Positions 1-12,021 are shown, numbered from the stretch's first letter. The stretch: DNA of 64,000 nt from Pseudomonas saponiphila (GCF_900105185.1 NZ_FNTJ01000001.1:1942501-2006500), one strand, 5' to 3'. A program made the numbers and translations. The notes: a model not told the origin generated them from the letters alone.

Positions 1-2245
<2,245 letters not shown>

Positions 2246-2398
2246 TATAACACCCAAGCAATTTGCGAACTCGAAAGAGGCCAGATTGCGGTGTGTGAAG
2301 ACGAAACAAACCGAAAGTTTGCAGGCTCACAAAACACCAACTCTATTACATACCCATTCGCTGGCACGTTGCACGAGCAACGGACTGGCTACCGAATT

Positions 2399-2517
2399 TC
2401 TTGACGACCATAGAGCGTTGGAACCACCTGATCCCATCCCGAACTCAGAAGTGAAACGATGCATCGCCGATGGTAGTGTGGGGTTTCCCCATGTGAGAGT
2501 AGGTCATCGTCAAGATT
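2399..2517 (+). rRNA. 5S ribosomal RNA
   Basis: Has the conserved 5S core (GGAACCACCTGATCCC, CCGAACTCAGAAGTGAAAC, GATGGTAGTGTGGGG). The complementary ends TTGACGACC / GGTCATCGTCAAG form helix I. It lies about 150 bases after the 23S end, the usual Pseudomonas order. Ends are accurate to a few bases. Confidence 0.97.
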
Positions 2518-2525
2518 AAATTCCG

Positions 2526-2563
2526 AAACCCCAATTGCGAAAGCAGTTGGGGTTTTGTTTTTG
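2526..2563 (+). terminator. Rho-independent terminator of the rRNA operon
   Basis: AACCCCAATTGC and GCAGTTGGGGTT pair around a GAAA loop with one G-T pair, followed by TTTTGTTTTT. It lies directly after 5S. The bases from 2564 to 2829 hold no gene that I can support; they must carry the promoter of the following PBP2 gene. Confidence 0.9.
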
Positions 2564-2829
2564 TGCTGCAGAAAAGTTGCGCTGCTGGGGCTGGCCACGC
2601 TCGTGTGCTTACGGCTGCCAGCGCCACGCGACACTGCCAGGGGGTGGCCCATTCCCGCTTTGGCGGGTCCTGCTTCCACTGACACAGAGGACCGACACCA
2701 CTGATCAGTGACGATAGAAATCCCCTCAAAATCGATGAGCAGTTTTTGGTATGGTGCAGCTCTTTTTTAGGGACTTGAGTTCATCCGCACGGATCAGCGT
2801 CGACCTCTATTCAACGAGAAGCTGTAGCA

Positions 2830-4722
2830 ATGCCCGAAGCGATTCCGATCAAGGACCACGAAAAAGAAAACCGCCTGGTCAACAAGCGCCTGCTGGCCTG
2901 TGCTGTGCTGGTGGTGGCCATCACCTGTGCCCTGGTAGGGCGCATGTATTTCCTCCAGGTGGTGGAGTTCGACTATCACGCCACCATCTCGGAAAACAAC
3001 CGCGTCCACGTGCTGCCGATCACCCCGACCCGAGGACTGATCTATGACCGCAATGGCGTGCTCCTGGCCGACAACCGCCCCAGCTTCAACCTGACCATCA
3101 CCCGCGAACGCACCACCGACCTCAAGGGCGAGCTGGACACCGTGGTCGACCTGCTGCACCTGCCGCCAGAAGACCGCACCCTGTTCGACAAGGAGATGAA
3201 GCAGGCCCGTCACCCCTTCGTACCCGTGACCCTGTTCTACGAACTCACCGAGGAGCAGATCGCCATACTGGCGGTCAACGAATACCGCCTGCCGGGCCTG
3301 GATGTCGAAGCCCAGTTCGTTCGCCACTACCCCATGGGCGCGCACTTTGCACACTCCATTGGCTATGTCGGGCGGATCAACGAAAAGGAAGCCAAGACCC
3401 TGGATTCGGTGGAGTACCGTGGTACTCAATCCATCGGCAAGACCGGGATCGAGAAGTTCTACGAGTCCGAACTGCACGGCCACGTGGGCTACGAAGAAGT
3501 TGAAACCAACGCCCAGGGCCGGGTGATGCGGGTGCTCAAGCACACCGATCCGATCCCCGGCAAGAACATCGTCCTGAGCCTGGACATCAAGCTCCAGGAA
3601 GCCGCCGAAGAAGCCCTGGGGGATCGCCGTGGCTCCGTGGTCGCCCTGGACCCGGCCACCGGTGAAGTGCTGGCCATGGTCAGCAAGCCCAGCTTCGACC
3701 CCAACCTGTTCGTCACCGGCATCAGCTTCAAGGAATACGCAGCGCTGCACGACTCCATCGACCGCCCATTGTTCAACCGGGTGCTACGCGGCCTCTATGC
3801 CCCAGGCTCCACCATCAAGCCGGAAGTGGCGATTGCCGGCCTCGATACCGGCGTAGTCACCGCGTCGACCCGCGTCTTCGACCCGGGCTACTACCAACTG
3901 CCGGACTTCGACCACAAATACCGCAACTGGAACCACAGCGGTGATGGCTGGGTGGACATGGACGCCGCGATCATGCGCTCCAACGACACCTACTTCTACG
4001 ACCTGGCGCACAAGCTCGGCATCGACCGCCTGCACGACTACATGGCGATGTTCGGCCTCGGCGAAAAAGTCTCCCTGGACATGTTCGAAGAATCCCCCGG
4101 CCTGATGCCGTCCCAGGCCTGGAAGCGCGCCACTCGCCGCCAGCCCTGGTTCCCGGGGGAAACAGTGATCCTCGGCATCGGTCAGGGCTACATGCAGGTC
4201 ACCCCGCTGCAACTGGCCCAGGCCACCGCGCTGATTGCCAACAAGGGCGTGTGGAACCGCCCGCACCTAGCCAAGACCATCGACGGCGTGGCCCCGGTGG
4301 ATGAGCACCCGATGCCCAACATCCTGCTGAAGAATCCCCATGACTGGGATCAGGTCAACCACGGCATGCAAATGGTCATGCACGACCCGCGAGGCATTGC
4401 CCGCGCCGCGGCCGCCGGAGCGCAATACCGCATTGCCGGCAAGAGTGGCACCGCCCAGGTGGTGGCGATCAAGCAGGGCGAACGCTACGACCGCCTCAAG
4501 ACCCGCGAGCGCAACCGCGACAACGCCCTGTTCGTCGGCTTCGCCCCGGCCGAGCACCCGCAGATCGTGATCTCGGTGATGATCGAGAACGGCGAAGCCG
4601 GCGGTCGGGTCGCCGGCCCCGTGGTGCGACAGATCATGGATGCCTGGCTACTGGACCAGAACGGCCACCTCAAGCCGCAATACGCCGCTCCGGCCAAGGC
4701 CCCCGGCGATCCCCACGTCTGA
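2830..4722 (+). CDS. mrdA: Penicillin-binding protein 2 (peptidoglycan D,D-transpeptidase)
   Basis: 630 residues, the usual PBP2 length. It cross-links peptidoglycan during lateral wall growth and is anchored in the inner membrane with its catalytic domain in the periplasm. There is one N-terminal membrane segment (about 21-45), then a pedestal/dimerisation region. The transpeptidase domain has the active-site serine in STIK (S327), SND (384-386) and KSG (538-540). The ATG at 2830 follows a weak GAGAAG ribosome site. mrdA usually sits with rodA, rlpA and mltB; here it stands alone between an rRNA operon and a catabolic locus, so it may be a second PBP2 paralogue. The family is certain; whether it is the main elongasome PBP2 is not. 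Confidence 0.93.
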   Translation: MPEAIPIKDHEKENRLVNKRLLACAVLVVAITCALVGRMYFLQVVEFDYHATISENNRVHVLPITPTRGLIYDRNGVLLADNRPSFNLTITRERTTDLKGELDTVVDLLHLPPEDRTLFDKEMKQARHPFVPVTLFYELTEEQIAILAVNEYRLPGLDVEAQFVRHYPMGAHFAHSIGYVGRINEKEAKTLDSVEYRGTQSIGKTGIEKFYESELHGHVGYEEVETNAQGRVMRVLKHTDPIPGKNIVLSLDIKLQEAAEEALGDRRGSVVALDPATGEVLAMVSKPSFDPNLFVTGISFKEYAALHDSIDRPLFNRVLRGLYAPGSTIKPEVAIAGLDTGVVTASTRVFDPGYYQLPDFDHKYRNWNHSGDGWVDMDAAIMRSNDTYFYDLAHKLGIDRLHDYMAMFGLGEKVSLDMFEESPGLMPSQAWKRATRRQPWFPGETVILGIGQGYMQVTPLQLAQATALIANKGVWNRPHLAKTIDGVAPVDEHPMPNILLKNPHDWDQVNHGMQMVMHDPRGIARAAAAGAQYRIAGKSGTAQVVAIKQGERYDRLKTRERNRDNALFVGFAPAEHPQIVISVMIENGEAGGRVAGPVVRQIMDAWLLDQNGHLKPQYAAPAKAPGDPHV

Positions 4723-4754
4723 GTCATTTCACCATCGGGCTGTCGATATCCCGA

Positions 4755-4836
4755 TGCAGGAGCCGGCTTGCCGACGAAGAGCCCCCCAGGTCTTGCACCC
4801 ACAAAAGGCCCTGTTCGTTGGCAAGCCAGCTTCCCA
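4755..4836. repeat. Degenerate REP pair
   Basis: GCAGGAGCCGGCTTGCCGACGA and, inverted about 50 bases later, TTGGCAAGCCAGCTTCC resemble diverged Pseudomonas REP sequences (compare the cleaner copies at 10711, 22245 and 34918). It lies just after the PBP2 stop codon and may act as its transcript end. Confidence 0.55.
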
Positions 4837-4875
4837 TTGGCGGCGTACCGGCCTCATGTGGCACTTGCCATTTGC

Positions 4876-4891
4876 TTGACGTAAACGTCAA
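4876..4891. promoter_or_regulatory. Perfect dyad TTGACGTAAACGTCAA, candidate operator
   Basis: Seven-base arms TTGACGT/ACGTCAA around AA. It lies 24 bases before the -24 box of the sigma-54 promoter at 4915. From memory it resembles operators of MerR-family regulators of acyl-CoA catabolism (LiuR type), but no such gene is adjacent. It could instead be an activator site for the downstream promoter. The symmetry is seen; the role is inferred. Confidence 0.4.
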
Positions 4892-4914
4892 GATGCCCGA
4901 GCGTCAGCGCCGGC

Positions 4915-4930
4915 TGGCGCAGGTCTTGCT
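4915..4930 (+). promoter_or_regulatory. Sigma-54 (-24/-12) promoter of the regulator-qhpFEG operon
   Basis: TGGCGCAGGTCTTGCT has the invariant GG and GC exactly ten bases apart and fits TGGCAC-N5-TTGC with one mismatch (A to G). It is 165 bases upstream of the chosen start of the sigma-54 activator gene, so autoregulation or control by another enhancer-binding protein is plausible. Confidence 0.6.
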
Positions 4931-5094
4931 TGATCTTCAAGGAAAGGCAAAGCAATGCAGGGCGACCCACTGATCCGGGTCAGAGCCCTTTACTGCCCCC
5001 TGGACCCGGTGTAGACATTGACCACGGCTTGCGTGCCTCGCGCAATCCAAGGGAGTGGAGCGGGTACTGCGGGCGGACCGATTCGGAGCGCTTG

Positions 5095-6999
5095 ATGACT
5101 CTTATAAAAACAATAAAGGGTGAGCAGCAACACGAAGCCCGGCTGGCCCGGGAGCGGCTGCACCTGGAAGGCGAGATCCCCGACGGGGTCCTGCGTGCGG
5201 AAATCGATGCGTCATGGCGGCGCAGCCTGAGCCATGGCGTGCACTTTGGCAGCCAGCATCAACTGACCCTGGAATCCGGCGCCAGCCTCGACGTGCTGCT
5301 GGCCAGCAATCGTCTGTTGCTGGATGCTGCGACCCCGGCCATCGATTACCTGAACCAGCATCAAGGCCAAGACGGCCTGATCATCCTGGCCAATGCCGAC
5401 GCCACCATCCTGGCCATAGAGGGCCGCGCCGACCGGCTCAAGGATAGCGGCGTGCAGGACATCACCCTCGGCGCCTGCTGGAGCGAAGCCACCCGTGGCA
5501 CCAACGCCCTGGGTACGGCCCTGGTGGAAGCCCGGCCAACCCTGATCGATTGCGGCGAGCATTACCTGGACCGCCTCAGCCATTTCTCCTGCACCTCGGT
5601 GCCGATCCAGTGCCCCCAGGGCGAAATGATCGGGGTGCTCGACCTGACCCGCGAAGGCCCCCTCGGCCGGGCCCAGGACAGCACCGCGCTGTTGTCCATG
5701 GCGGTCAGCCAGATCGAGGCACGGGTGTTCCACGCCTCCTACCCGGAGCAGATCGTCCTGGCCTTCCACAGCCGCCGGCAGTACCTCGAATCGCCGTGGC
5801 AGGGGCTGCTGGCCCTGAGCCTGGGCGGGCAGATCCTCGCGGTCAGCGGCCAGGCCTGCCAGTTGCTCAGCACCCCGCGCGCGGCCCTGGTGGGGCGGCG
5901 TTGCGAAGAGTTCCTCGGACTCGATGGCTTGCAGTTGCTGGCGCGCATGCAACAAGGGGCGGTGGGTAGCTTGCAGACCGCCAAGGGCGAGCTGTTCTAC
6001 AAGGCCCTGCGGGCGCCGCAGCCGTCGCTGAACCTGCACCGCGCGCCACGCAGCGCCGCCAAGGCCGCGCCGCTGCCCCAGGACCTGGAGGCCCTGGCCG
6101 GCGGCAACAGCCGCTACGCCCGCACCTTGCGCATGGCCCGCCAGGGCCTGGCCAATGGCTTGCCGGTGTTGCTGCTGGGCGAGACTGGCACCGGCAAGGA
6201 AGTCCTGGCCCGGGCCCTGCACCGCGCCGGCAGCCGTGCCGAGAAACCCTTTGTCGCAGTCAACTGCGCGGCCATTCCCGAAGGCCTGATCGAGTCGGAA
6301 CTGTTCGGCTACCGCGAGGGCGCCTTCACCGGCTCACGTCGCGGCGGCATGATCGGGCGCCTGCAACAGGCCCATGGCGGCACCCTGTTCCTCGATGAGA
6401 TCGGCGACATGCCCCTGGCCCTGCAAGCCCGGTTGCTACGGGTCTTGCAAGACCGCAAGGTGGCGCCTCTGGGGGCCGGCGAAGAACAGGACATAGACAT
6501 CGCGCTGATCTGCGCCACCCACCGCGACCTCAAGCAGCAAGTGCAGGACAAGGCCTTTCGCGAAGACCTGTTCTACCGGGTCAACGGCATCAGCGTACGG
6601 CTGCCGGCGCTGCGCGAACGTGAAGACCTGCAATCCCTGGTGGACAGCCTGCTGGCCAGGCTCGGCGGCGCCGACGTGAGCCTTAGCGGCGAGCTGCGCC
6701 GGTTGCTGGCGGACTACCACTGGCCGGGCAATATCCGCCAGCTGGAGATGGTCCTGCGCACCGCCCTGGCCCTGCGCGAAGAGGGCGAACAGCAGGTCGG
6801 CCTGGAACACCTGCCCGACAGCATGCTCGACGACCTCAACGCCCATGCCCGGCCGTCGACCGGGAGCATCCGCGAGAACGAACTGGAGTTGATCCGCAGC
6901 GCCCTGGACAACCACCGGGGCAATGTCTCGGCGGCGGCGGAGGCCCTGGGCATCAGCCGCGCGACCCTGTACCGCAAGCTCAAGCAGTTGCGCGCCTGA
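5095..6999 (+). CDS. Sigma-54-dependent transcriptional activator, AcoR/Fis type
   Basis: 634 residues. The N-terminal sensor region (about 1-320) contains a GAF-like fold with the AcoR-type stretch after SWRRS. The central AAA+ domain has Walker A GETGTGKE (362-369) and the sigma-54 contact loop GAFTGS (409-414). A Fis-type helix-turn-helix (about 595-634, ending [15 protein letters not shown]) closes the protein. I chose ATG 5095 because it follows CGGAGCG and because the 55 codons before it look non-coding. The stop overlaps the start of qhpF (TGATG), so it is co-transcribed with the QHNDH maturation genes and is the obvious amine-responsive activator. Paracoccus uses an AraC-type QhpR instead. 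The inducer is unknown. Confidence 0.9.
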   Translation: MTLIKTIKGEQQHEARLARERLHLEGEIPDGVLRAEIDASWRRSLSHGVHFGSQHQLTLESGASLDVLLASNRLLLDAATPAIDYLNQHQGQDGLIILANADATILAIEGRADRLKDSGVQDITLGACWSEATRGTNALGTALVEARPTLIDCGEHYLDRLSHFSCTSVPIQCPQGEMIGVLDLTREGPLGRAQDSTALLSMAVSQIEARVFHASYPEQIVLAFHSRRQYLESPWQGLLALSLGGQILAVSGQACQLLSTPRAALVGRRCEEFLGLDGLQLLARMQQGAVGSLQTAKGELFYKALRAPQPSLNLHRAPRSAAKAAPLPQDLEALAGGNSRYARTLRMARQGLANGLPVLLLGETGTGKEVLARALHRAGSRAEKPFVAVNCAAIPEGLIESELFGYREGAFTGSRRGGMIGRLQQAHGGTLFLDEIGDMPLALQARLLRVLQDRKVAPLGAGEEQDIDIALICATHRDLKQQVQDKAFREDLFYRVNGISVRLPALREREDLQSLVDSLLARLGGADVSLSGELRRLLADYHWPGNIRQLEMVLRTALALREEGEQQVGLEHLPDSMLDDLNAHARPSTGSIRENELELIRSALDNHRGNVSAAAEALGISRATLYRKLKQLRA

Positions 7000-8717
7000 T
7001 GCGGCGCCTGATCACCCGGCTGGTGGACAGCCGCGATCCCCAGGCGCTGAGCGCGGCCCTGGGCTGGCTCTACGGTTTCGTCCGGCCGCAGCGGCTGGCC
7101 ATCGGCGGGCTGCTGGGGCTGTCGGTGTGCGCATCCTTGCTGGTGCTGGTGCAACCCTGGCTGACCAAACTGCTGATCGACGACGGCCTGCTGGCCCGCG
7201 ACTTTCCCCGGCTGGTGCTGATCGCCGGCCTGATGATCGGCGCCGGGCTGCTGGGCACCGTGCTCTCCGGGGTCAACCGTTACCTGCACACGCGCTTGTC
7301 CGGGCGCATTCTGTTCGCCCTGCGCGACGACCTCTACCGGCACTTGCAGCGCCTGTCGCCGGGCTTCTACGGGCAGCGGCGGATCGGCGACCTGATGTCG
7401 CGCCTGGACGGCGATGTCGCGGAGATCCAGCGCTTTGCCGTCGACTCGTTGTTCTCCGCGGTGTCCAGCGTAATTGGCCTGGTGGTGGCCCTGGCCATGC
7501 TGCTGACCCTGTCCTGGCAACTCTCGCTTTTGGCCCTGCTGCTGATTCCCCTGGACGTGCTCTGGCTGCGCTGGATGCGGCGCAAGGTCGAGCGCGATGT
7601 GCGCCAGTTGCGCGAGCGTTCGGCGGACATGTCCGCGTTCCTGGTGGAAACCCTGCCGGTGATGAAATTCATCCAGAGCGCCGGCCAGCAGCAACGCGAA
7701 GCGCAGCGCCTGAACGGCCTCGGCCAGGGCTACATGAACCAGCTGCTCAAGCTGCAAGTCACCGAGTTCTTCACCCAGGCGGTGCCCGGCACCCTGACCT
7801 CATTGTCCCGGGCCTGCGCCTTCTTGATCGGCGGTTATTGGGTGGTGCAGGGCACCTGGCAACTGGGGGCGCTGATCGCCTTTTCCACTTACCTGGGCAT
7901 GGCGGTGGGCCCGGTGCAGAGCCTGCTCGGGCTGTACGTGGCGATCCAGCGCATGACCGTGAGCCTGGGCCGGGTCATGGAGTTGCGCGGCGAGGAGCCG
8001 GCGATCACCCACCCCGAGGCACCGCTGCCGGTGCCGGAGCAGGGCGAGCTGCATTTCCATGCCGTGCACTTTTGCCACCCGGGGCGCGGGATGACCTTGC
8101 AGGGCGTCGAAGCGCGGATTCCCTACGGCCGCAAAGTGGCGCTCAGCGGCAGTTCGGGGGCGGGCAAGAGCACCCTGATCGACCTGTTGCAGCGCCACCA
8201 CGACCCGCAATCCGGGCAGGTGCTGCTGGGTGGCGTCGACCTGCGCCAGCTGGACCTGATGCAACTGCGGCGGCGGGTGGCGGTGGTCAGCCAGGACATC
8301 GTGCTGTTTCGCGGCAGCCTGGCGGACAACCTGGCCTACAGCGTGCCCGACGCCAGCCGCGAGGCGGTGGCCGAAGTGGCGCGGCTGGCGCAATTGCAGA
8401 GCCTGATCGAGTCCCTGCCCGAAGGCCTGGACAGCCCCCTGGGCGAGCGCGGCCAGCAATTGTCCGGCGGGCAGAAACAACGCATCGCCATCGCCCGGGC
8501 CCTGCTTCAGGACCCGATGATCCTGGTGCTGGACGAAGCCACCTCGGCGGTGGACGAAGCCACCGAGCGCGAGGTGATCGAGGCCATCGACCGGCTGTTC
8601 GCCGGGCGCACGCGCATCCTCATCAGCCACCGGCCTTCGACCCTGGCCAATGCCGAGTTGCGTTTCGAATTGCGCGAGGGCGTGCTGCACGTGCTGGAGG
8701 CAACCCATGAAGCCTGA
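6999..8717 (+). CDS. qhpF: ABC exporter for the QHNDH gamma-subunit peptide (QhpF-like)
   Basis: 572 residues with fused permease and ATPase. The six-helix transmembrane domain covers about 1-320. The nucleotide-binding domain has Walker A GSSGAGKST (about 384-392), signature LSGGQKQR (about 488-495) and Walker B ILVLDEATSA. In Paracoccus QhpF is the peptide exporter needed to move the cross-linked gamma subunit to the periplasm. The role here rests on the neighbours: translational coupling to the activator before it, and qhpE and qhpG overlapping after it. A lipid or drug exporter would look similar in isolation. Confidence 0.85.
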   Translation: MRRLITRLVDSRDPQALSAALGWLYGFVRPQRLAIGGLLGLSVCASLLVLVQPWLTKLLIDDGLLARDFPRLVLIAGLMIGAGLLGTVLSGVNRYLHTRLSGRILFALRDDLYRHLQRLSPGFYGQRRIGDLMSRLDGDVAEIQRFAVDSLFSAVSSVIGLVVALAMLLTLSWQLSLLALLLIPLDVLWLRWMRRKVERDVRQLRERSADMSAFLVETLPVMKFIQSAGQQQREAQRLNGLGQGYMNQLLKLQVTEFFTQAVPGTLTSLSRACAFLIGGYWVVQGTWQLGALIAFSTYLGMAVGPVQSLLGLYVAIQRMTVSLGRVMELRGEEPAITHPEAPLPVPEQGELHFHAVHFCHPGRGMTLQGVEARIPYGRKVALSGSSGAGKSTLIDLLQRHHDPQSGQVLLGGVDLRQLDLMQLRRRVAVVSQDIVLFRGSLADNLAYSVPDASREAVAEVARLAQLQSLIESLPEGLDSPLGERGQQLSGGQKQRIAIARALLQDPMILVLDEATSAVDEATEREVIEAIDRLFAGRTRILISHRPSTLANAELRFELREGVLHVLEATHEA

Positions 8718-9378
8718 ACTGCGCATTGGCGTGATCGACAGCGGCCATGCCGCCCATCAGCGGATCGCCGGCGGGCGACGATTCTTCCTGCACCCCGAAG
8801 GCATCGGCGAAGGTCCGTTGCAGGAGGATGCGCTCGGCCATGGCAGCGCGATCATCGAGGCCATCGGCCAGCGCACGCCGAGCGCCCGGCTTTACCTGGC
8901 CCAGGTGTTCGACCAGCGCGGGGTCACCAGCGCCGCGCAAGTCAGTGCGGCCCTGTACTGGTTGCTGGAGCAGAAGGTGCGGCTGATCAACCTCAGCCTC
9001 GGCCTGCGTCAGGACCGGCCCGCCCTGCGCGCCGCCTGCGCCGAAGCCGTGGCGGCCGGGGTCATGCTCTGCGCGTCCAGCCCGGCCCAGGGCGAGCCGG
9101 TGTTTCCCGCCAGCTACCCCGGTGTGCTGCGGGTGACCGGCGATGCGCGTTGCAGCGCTGAACACTGGTCCTGGTTGAACACCGCCCAAGCGGACTTCGG
9201 CGCCTGCGTGCGTGACGGCCCTTCGGGGCCATCCGGGGCCAGCCTGGGGTGCGCGGCCTTGAGCGGGCACATCGGCGCTTACCTGCGTGTCCAGCCCCAG
9301 GCCAGCGATCTGCAGGTACGCCAGTGGCTGCAAGCGCACGCCGCTTACCATGGCCCCGAACGGCGACACAAAGCATGA
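8707..9378 (+). CDS. qhpE: Subtilisin-like serine protease that removes the QhpC leader (QhpE-like)
   Basis: 223 residues, a compact S8 peptidase without a signal peptide or propeptide, so it should act in the cytoplasm. The triad is visible as Asp in IGVIDSG, His in LGHGSAI and Ser in SGASLGCAALSG. Established work on Paracoccus QhpE shows that it cleaves the 28-residue leader from the thioether-linked gamma subunit. The ATG at 8707 overlaps the end of qhpF by 11 bases, and the stop overlaps the qhpG start (ATGA). The small size and the lack of a secretion signal fit QhpE better than a secreted subtilase. Confidence 0.88.
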   Translation: MKPELRIGVIDSGHAAHQRIAGGRRFFLHPEGIGEGPLQEDALGHGSAIIEAIGQRTPSARLYLAQVFDQRGVTSAAQVSAALYWLLEQKVRLINLSLGLRQDRPALRAACAEAVAAGVMLCASSPAQGEPVFPASYPGVLRVTGDARCSAEHWSWLNTAQADFGACVRDGPSGPSGASLGCAALSGHIGAYLRVQPQASDLQVRQWLQAHAAYHGPERRHKA

Positions 9379-10694
9379 AGCCCATCGTCATTCTGGGAGC
9401 CGGCCCGGCCGGCGCGGCCGTGGCCCTGGGGCTACGACGCCTCGGCTACCCGGTGACCCTGGTCAGCGACTGGCGGCGCTTTGCGGCCCTGGAAGGTGTC
9501 TCGCAGCGGGTGCTGGAGGCCTTGCGCGGCGCCGGCCTGGAGTCGGCACTGGCGCAGGCACTGCACCCCTCGCAGCGGCAAGTGGCGTGGAACGGCGAGG
9601 AGCATGCGCAGAACGTCGAGTATCTGCTGGACCGCCCGGCGTTCGACCGTGGCCTGCGCGATGCCTTGCACGAGGCGGGGGTAACGCTGATCGAGGGGCG
9701 GGTCCGGGCTGTGCAGTCCACGGTGCTCGGGCACCGGGTTCAAGTCGAGGGCGCCGAGGCGTTGGCCGCCTCATTTCTGGTCGAGGCCCGTGGGCGTCAG
9801 GCGCCGGCGCTGGACAAGGCGTTGCGCCGGGGGCTGGCTGCAGGCCTGCGCGGTCCGGAAACCGTCAGCCTGCTCAACCGCTGGCAGGGCCCCGGCGGCA
9901 CAGCCGCCAGCGCGGTGTACAGCCTGGAGGACGGCTGGGCCTGGATGGCCCGGCGTGCCGACGGCCAGTGCTACTGGCAACTGACCCTGGATGTGGCCAG
10001 CGCCCGTCTACCGGACAAGTCGCGGTTGCTGGCCTACTGTCGCCAGCGTCGCCAGGCGTCGGCCCTGGCCCGGGAGTTCTTTGCCGGTGGCGAGGAACAG
10101 CAACTGCAGCTGCATGCCCGCAGCAGCACGGCGATTCTCAGCCCCCAGGTGTGTGGCGCCAACTGGCTGCGGGTCGGCGATGCGGCGATGGCGGTGGACC
10201 CCTTGTCCGGCAACGGCATTTTCCAGTCCCTGTCCTCGGCCCTGCAGGCCCCGGCGGTGATCAACACGCTGTTGCAGCGGCCCCAGCGTGCAGCGCTGGC
10301 GCAGCGCTTCCATGGGCAGCGGGTGGAGCAGCTGTTCCTGCGTTTTGCGCGCATTGGCCGGGACTTCTACGCCGCTGAGCAGCGCTGGCCCGAGCAGGCG
10401 TTCTGGCAGGCTCGTCGAGGCTGGCCGGACCCGCAGCCAGCCCACGCGGCTGCGGACTTTGCCGCCTTGCGCATCGAGCGCGCCCCGGTGTTGCGCGATG
10501 GCCTGGTGGATGAAGCCGACGTCGTGATCACCCCGGACCAGCCCCTGGGCATCTGGCATGTGCAGGGCGTGGAACTGGCGCCGCTGCTGCGGCGTTTGCG
10601 CAGCCAGGGCGCGGCCCAGGCGCTGGCTGTGCTCGGCCCGGAGCAGGATCGGCAGATCCGCAGCTGGTTGCTGACCCAGGGATACCGACCCTAA
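9375..10694 (+). CDS. qhpG: FAD-dependent monooxygenase for CTQ cofactor formation (QhpG-like)
   Basis: 439 residues. It begins with the Rossmann FAD motif GAGPAGAAVA (residues 8-17) and has the second FAD motif GDAAMAVDPLSGNG typical of tryptophan-halogenase/PHBH-like flavoproteins. Paracoccus QhpG hydroxylates the gamma-subunit tryptophan that becomes cysteine tryptophylquinone. Its start overlaps the qhpE stop, making the fourth gene of a tightly coupled set (activator, exporter, protease, monooxygenase). Family and context agree. The substrate is inferred from the cluster, which also contains the matching gamma-subunit gene at 20749. Confidence 0.87.
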   Translation: MKPIVILGAGPAGAAVALGLRRLGYPVTLVSDWRRFAALEGVSQRVLEALRGAGLESALAQALHPSQRQVAWNGEEHAQNVEYLLDRPAFDRGLRDALHEAGVTLIEGRVRAVQSTVLGHRVQVEGAEALAASFLVEARGRQAPALDKALRRGLAAGLRGPETVSLLNRWQGPGGTAASAVYSLEDGWAWMARRADGQCYWQLTLDVASARLPDKSRLLAYCRQRRQASALAREFFAGGEEQQLQLHARSSTAILSPQVCGANWLRVGDAAMAVDPLSGNGIFQSLSSALQAPAVINTLLQRPQRAALAQRFHGQRVEQLFLRFARIGRDFYAAEQRWPEQAFWQARRGWPDPQPAHAAADFAALRIERAPVLRDGLVDEADVVITPDQPLGIWHVQGVELAPLLRRLRSQGAAQALAVLGPEQDRQIRSWLLTQGYRP

Positions 10695-10710
10695 CTGCCC
10701 CCACGGGAAC

Positions 10711-10791
10711 AGTAGGAGCGAGCTTGCTCGCGAACCGCGCAGCGGCCATCCACGACATCCGGCCCTTTTCGCCGGCAAGCCGGCTCCTACA
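10711..10791. repeat. Inverted REP pair
   Basis: GTAGGAGCGAGCTTGCTCGCGA is followed about 35 bases later by the inverted TTCGCCGGCAAGCCGGCTCCTAC. It sits between convergent qhpG and the truncated amidohydrolase, the usual position of Pseudomonas REP pairs. Confidence 0.85.
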
Positions 10792-10837
10792 ACGTGCACC
10801 GGGGGCTCGAACAACCCCCGGCTTGCATTGGCCGCAG

Positions 10838-11920
10838 TCAGTCTCCCGCGTTGAGGTACACCCGTTGGCCGCCTTTCCAGGTTTCGCGGATCTTGATGTC
10901 GCGAATCTGGGTGGCCGGGACCTTCTCGTCCAACGGGTTCTGATCGAGGATCACCAAGTCGGCGAAATTCCCGTCCTGCAGCGACCCGGTCCAAGCCTCG
11001 GCGTGACACTGCCAGGCGGCGTCGTAGGTGATGGCTTTCAGCGCCTCTTGGCGGGTCAGGCATTGGCCAGCGTTGAGCACCGGGTAGTCATCAGGGTTCT
11101 GCAGGACCGGATATGGTGCTTGTGTGCTGCGGATGCCCTCCATCTTGCGGGTCACCGCCTGCTCCATGGAGCGCAGCGGGCCCAGCGGTGTGACCGTGCA
11201 GTCGCTGTGCAGGGAAATGCGCAGGTTGTGCTTGAGGGCCGATTTGTACAGGTCGAGCATGGTCTCGGCCCGCTGCTCGAAAATCGCCTGTTGGAAGGAG
11301 TAGCCCCAGTAACCGACATGTCCGATCAGGAAGCTCGGTGACAGGCCCAGGTGGCTCATGCGCTTGATACTGTCCTCGTCCAGCAGCGAGCAGTGTTCGA
11401 TGCGATGGCGCTTTTCCAGGCCGTTGCCGCCCTTGAAGGTCCCCGCGCAGGCTTGCAGGGTGAAGTCGATGGCTCGGTCGCCGTTGGCATGAATCATCAA
11501 GGGCCAGCCGGTTTCGACGGCGCTGCTGACCAGGGTCTGGTAGGCCACGGGGAGGGTTTTCGGCTCCGGCTGCTGGTCGTCGCAGACATTGAAATTGCCC
11601 CGGCGGGGGGTGGTTTCACAGCAGTAGTCCACGCTCTGGTAGCCGGTCAGGCCCTGGTTGGAGCCATCCGATACCAGCTTTACCGAGCCCTGGTAGATGC
11701 GCTTGGCTTCATCGCGAGTGGCGGGTCGATAGGGTGGCAGGCTTTGCAGACTTTTGGCGGAACCGTCGCAGGCGGCGGCGTAACCGATCCGCAGGTTCCT
11801 CGGGTGGCTCAGGAAGTAGGCGTCCAGCACCAGTCTCGAGATGGGGTCCATCATCGCGTCATACAGTAGGGTAATTCCGCGTTGCGTGGCGGTGTTGAAA
11901 TCGAGCAGGCCCGCGCTGAG
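10838..11920 (-). pseudogene. 5'-truncated amidohydrolase (YtcJ-like, amidohydrolase family 3)
   Basis: The reading frame gives about 338 residues from the first ATG (11854). This corresponds only to the C-terminal part of the 540-600 residue YtcJ-like enzymes. Recognisable pieces are MIHANGDRAID, RIEHCSLL, the metal/catalytic region SLHSDCTVTPLGP and the closing GNFADLVILDQNP. Family-like sequence (GLLDFNTATQRGITLLYDAM) continues upstream of that ATG without a start codon until a stop at 11933-11935. The N-terminal third, including the usual HxH metal site, is missing. I read it as a decayed gene left by a deletion. An unusually short functional protein is less likely. Confidence 0.75.
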
Positions 11921-12021
11921 CGTAGCAGCACTTCAAGCAGAGGCCGGGGGGCGCCGAAAAAACCTGGCGCCCCTGGCGAGGACGGCGATCGTCCGGAGGG
12001 AAGAGGCTGTTCTGGCGCGTT

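Noticed and set aside
2794..3750. 318-codon open frame on the minus strand over the PBP2 gene
   Set aside because: It is the antisense shadow of a clear PBP2; the translation is low-complexity (His/Gln/Val-rich) and has no ribosome site.
11949..11975. Terminator of the aldehyde dehydrogenase gene (GGGGCGCC...GGCGCCCC)
   Set aside because: The T-run is in the loop on the minus strand and none follows the stem, so it is not a normal intrinsic terminator.
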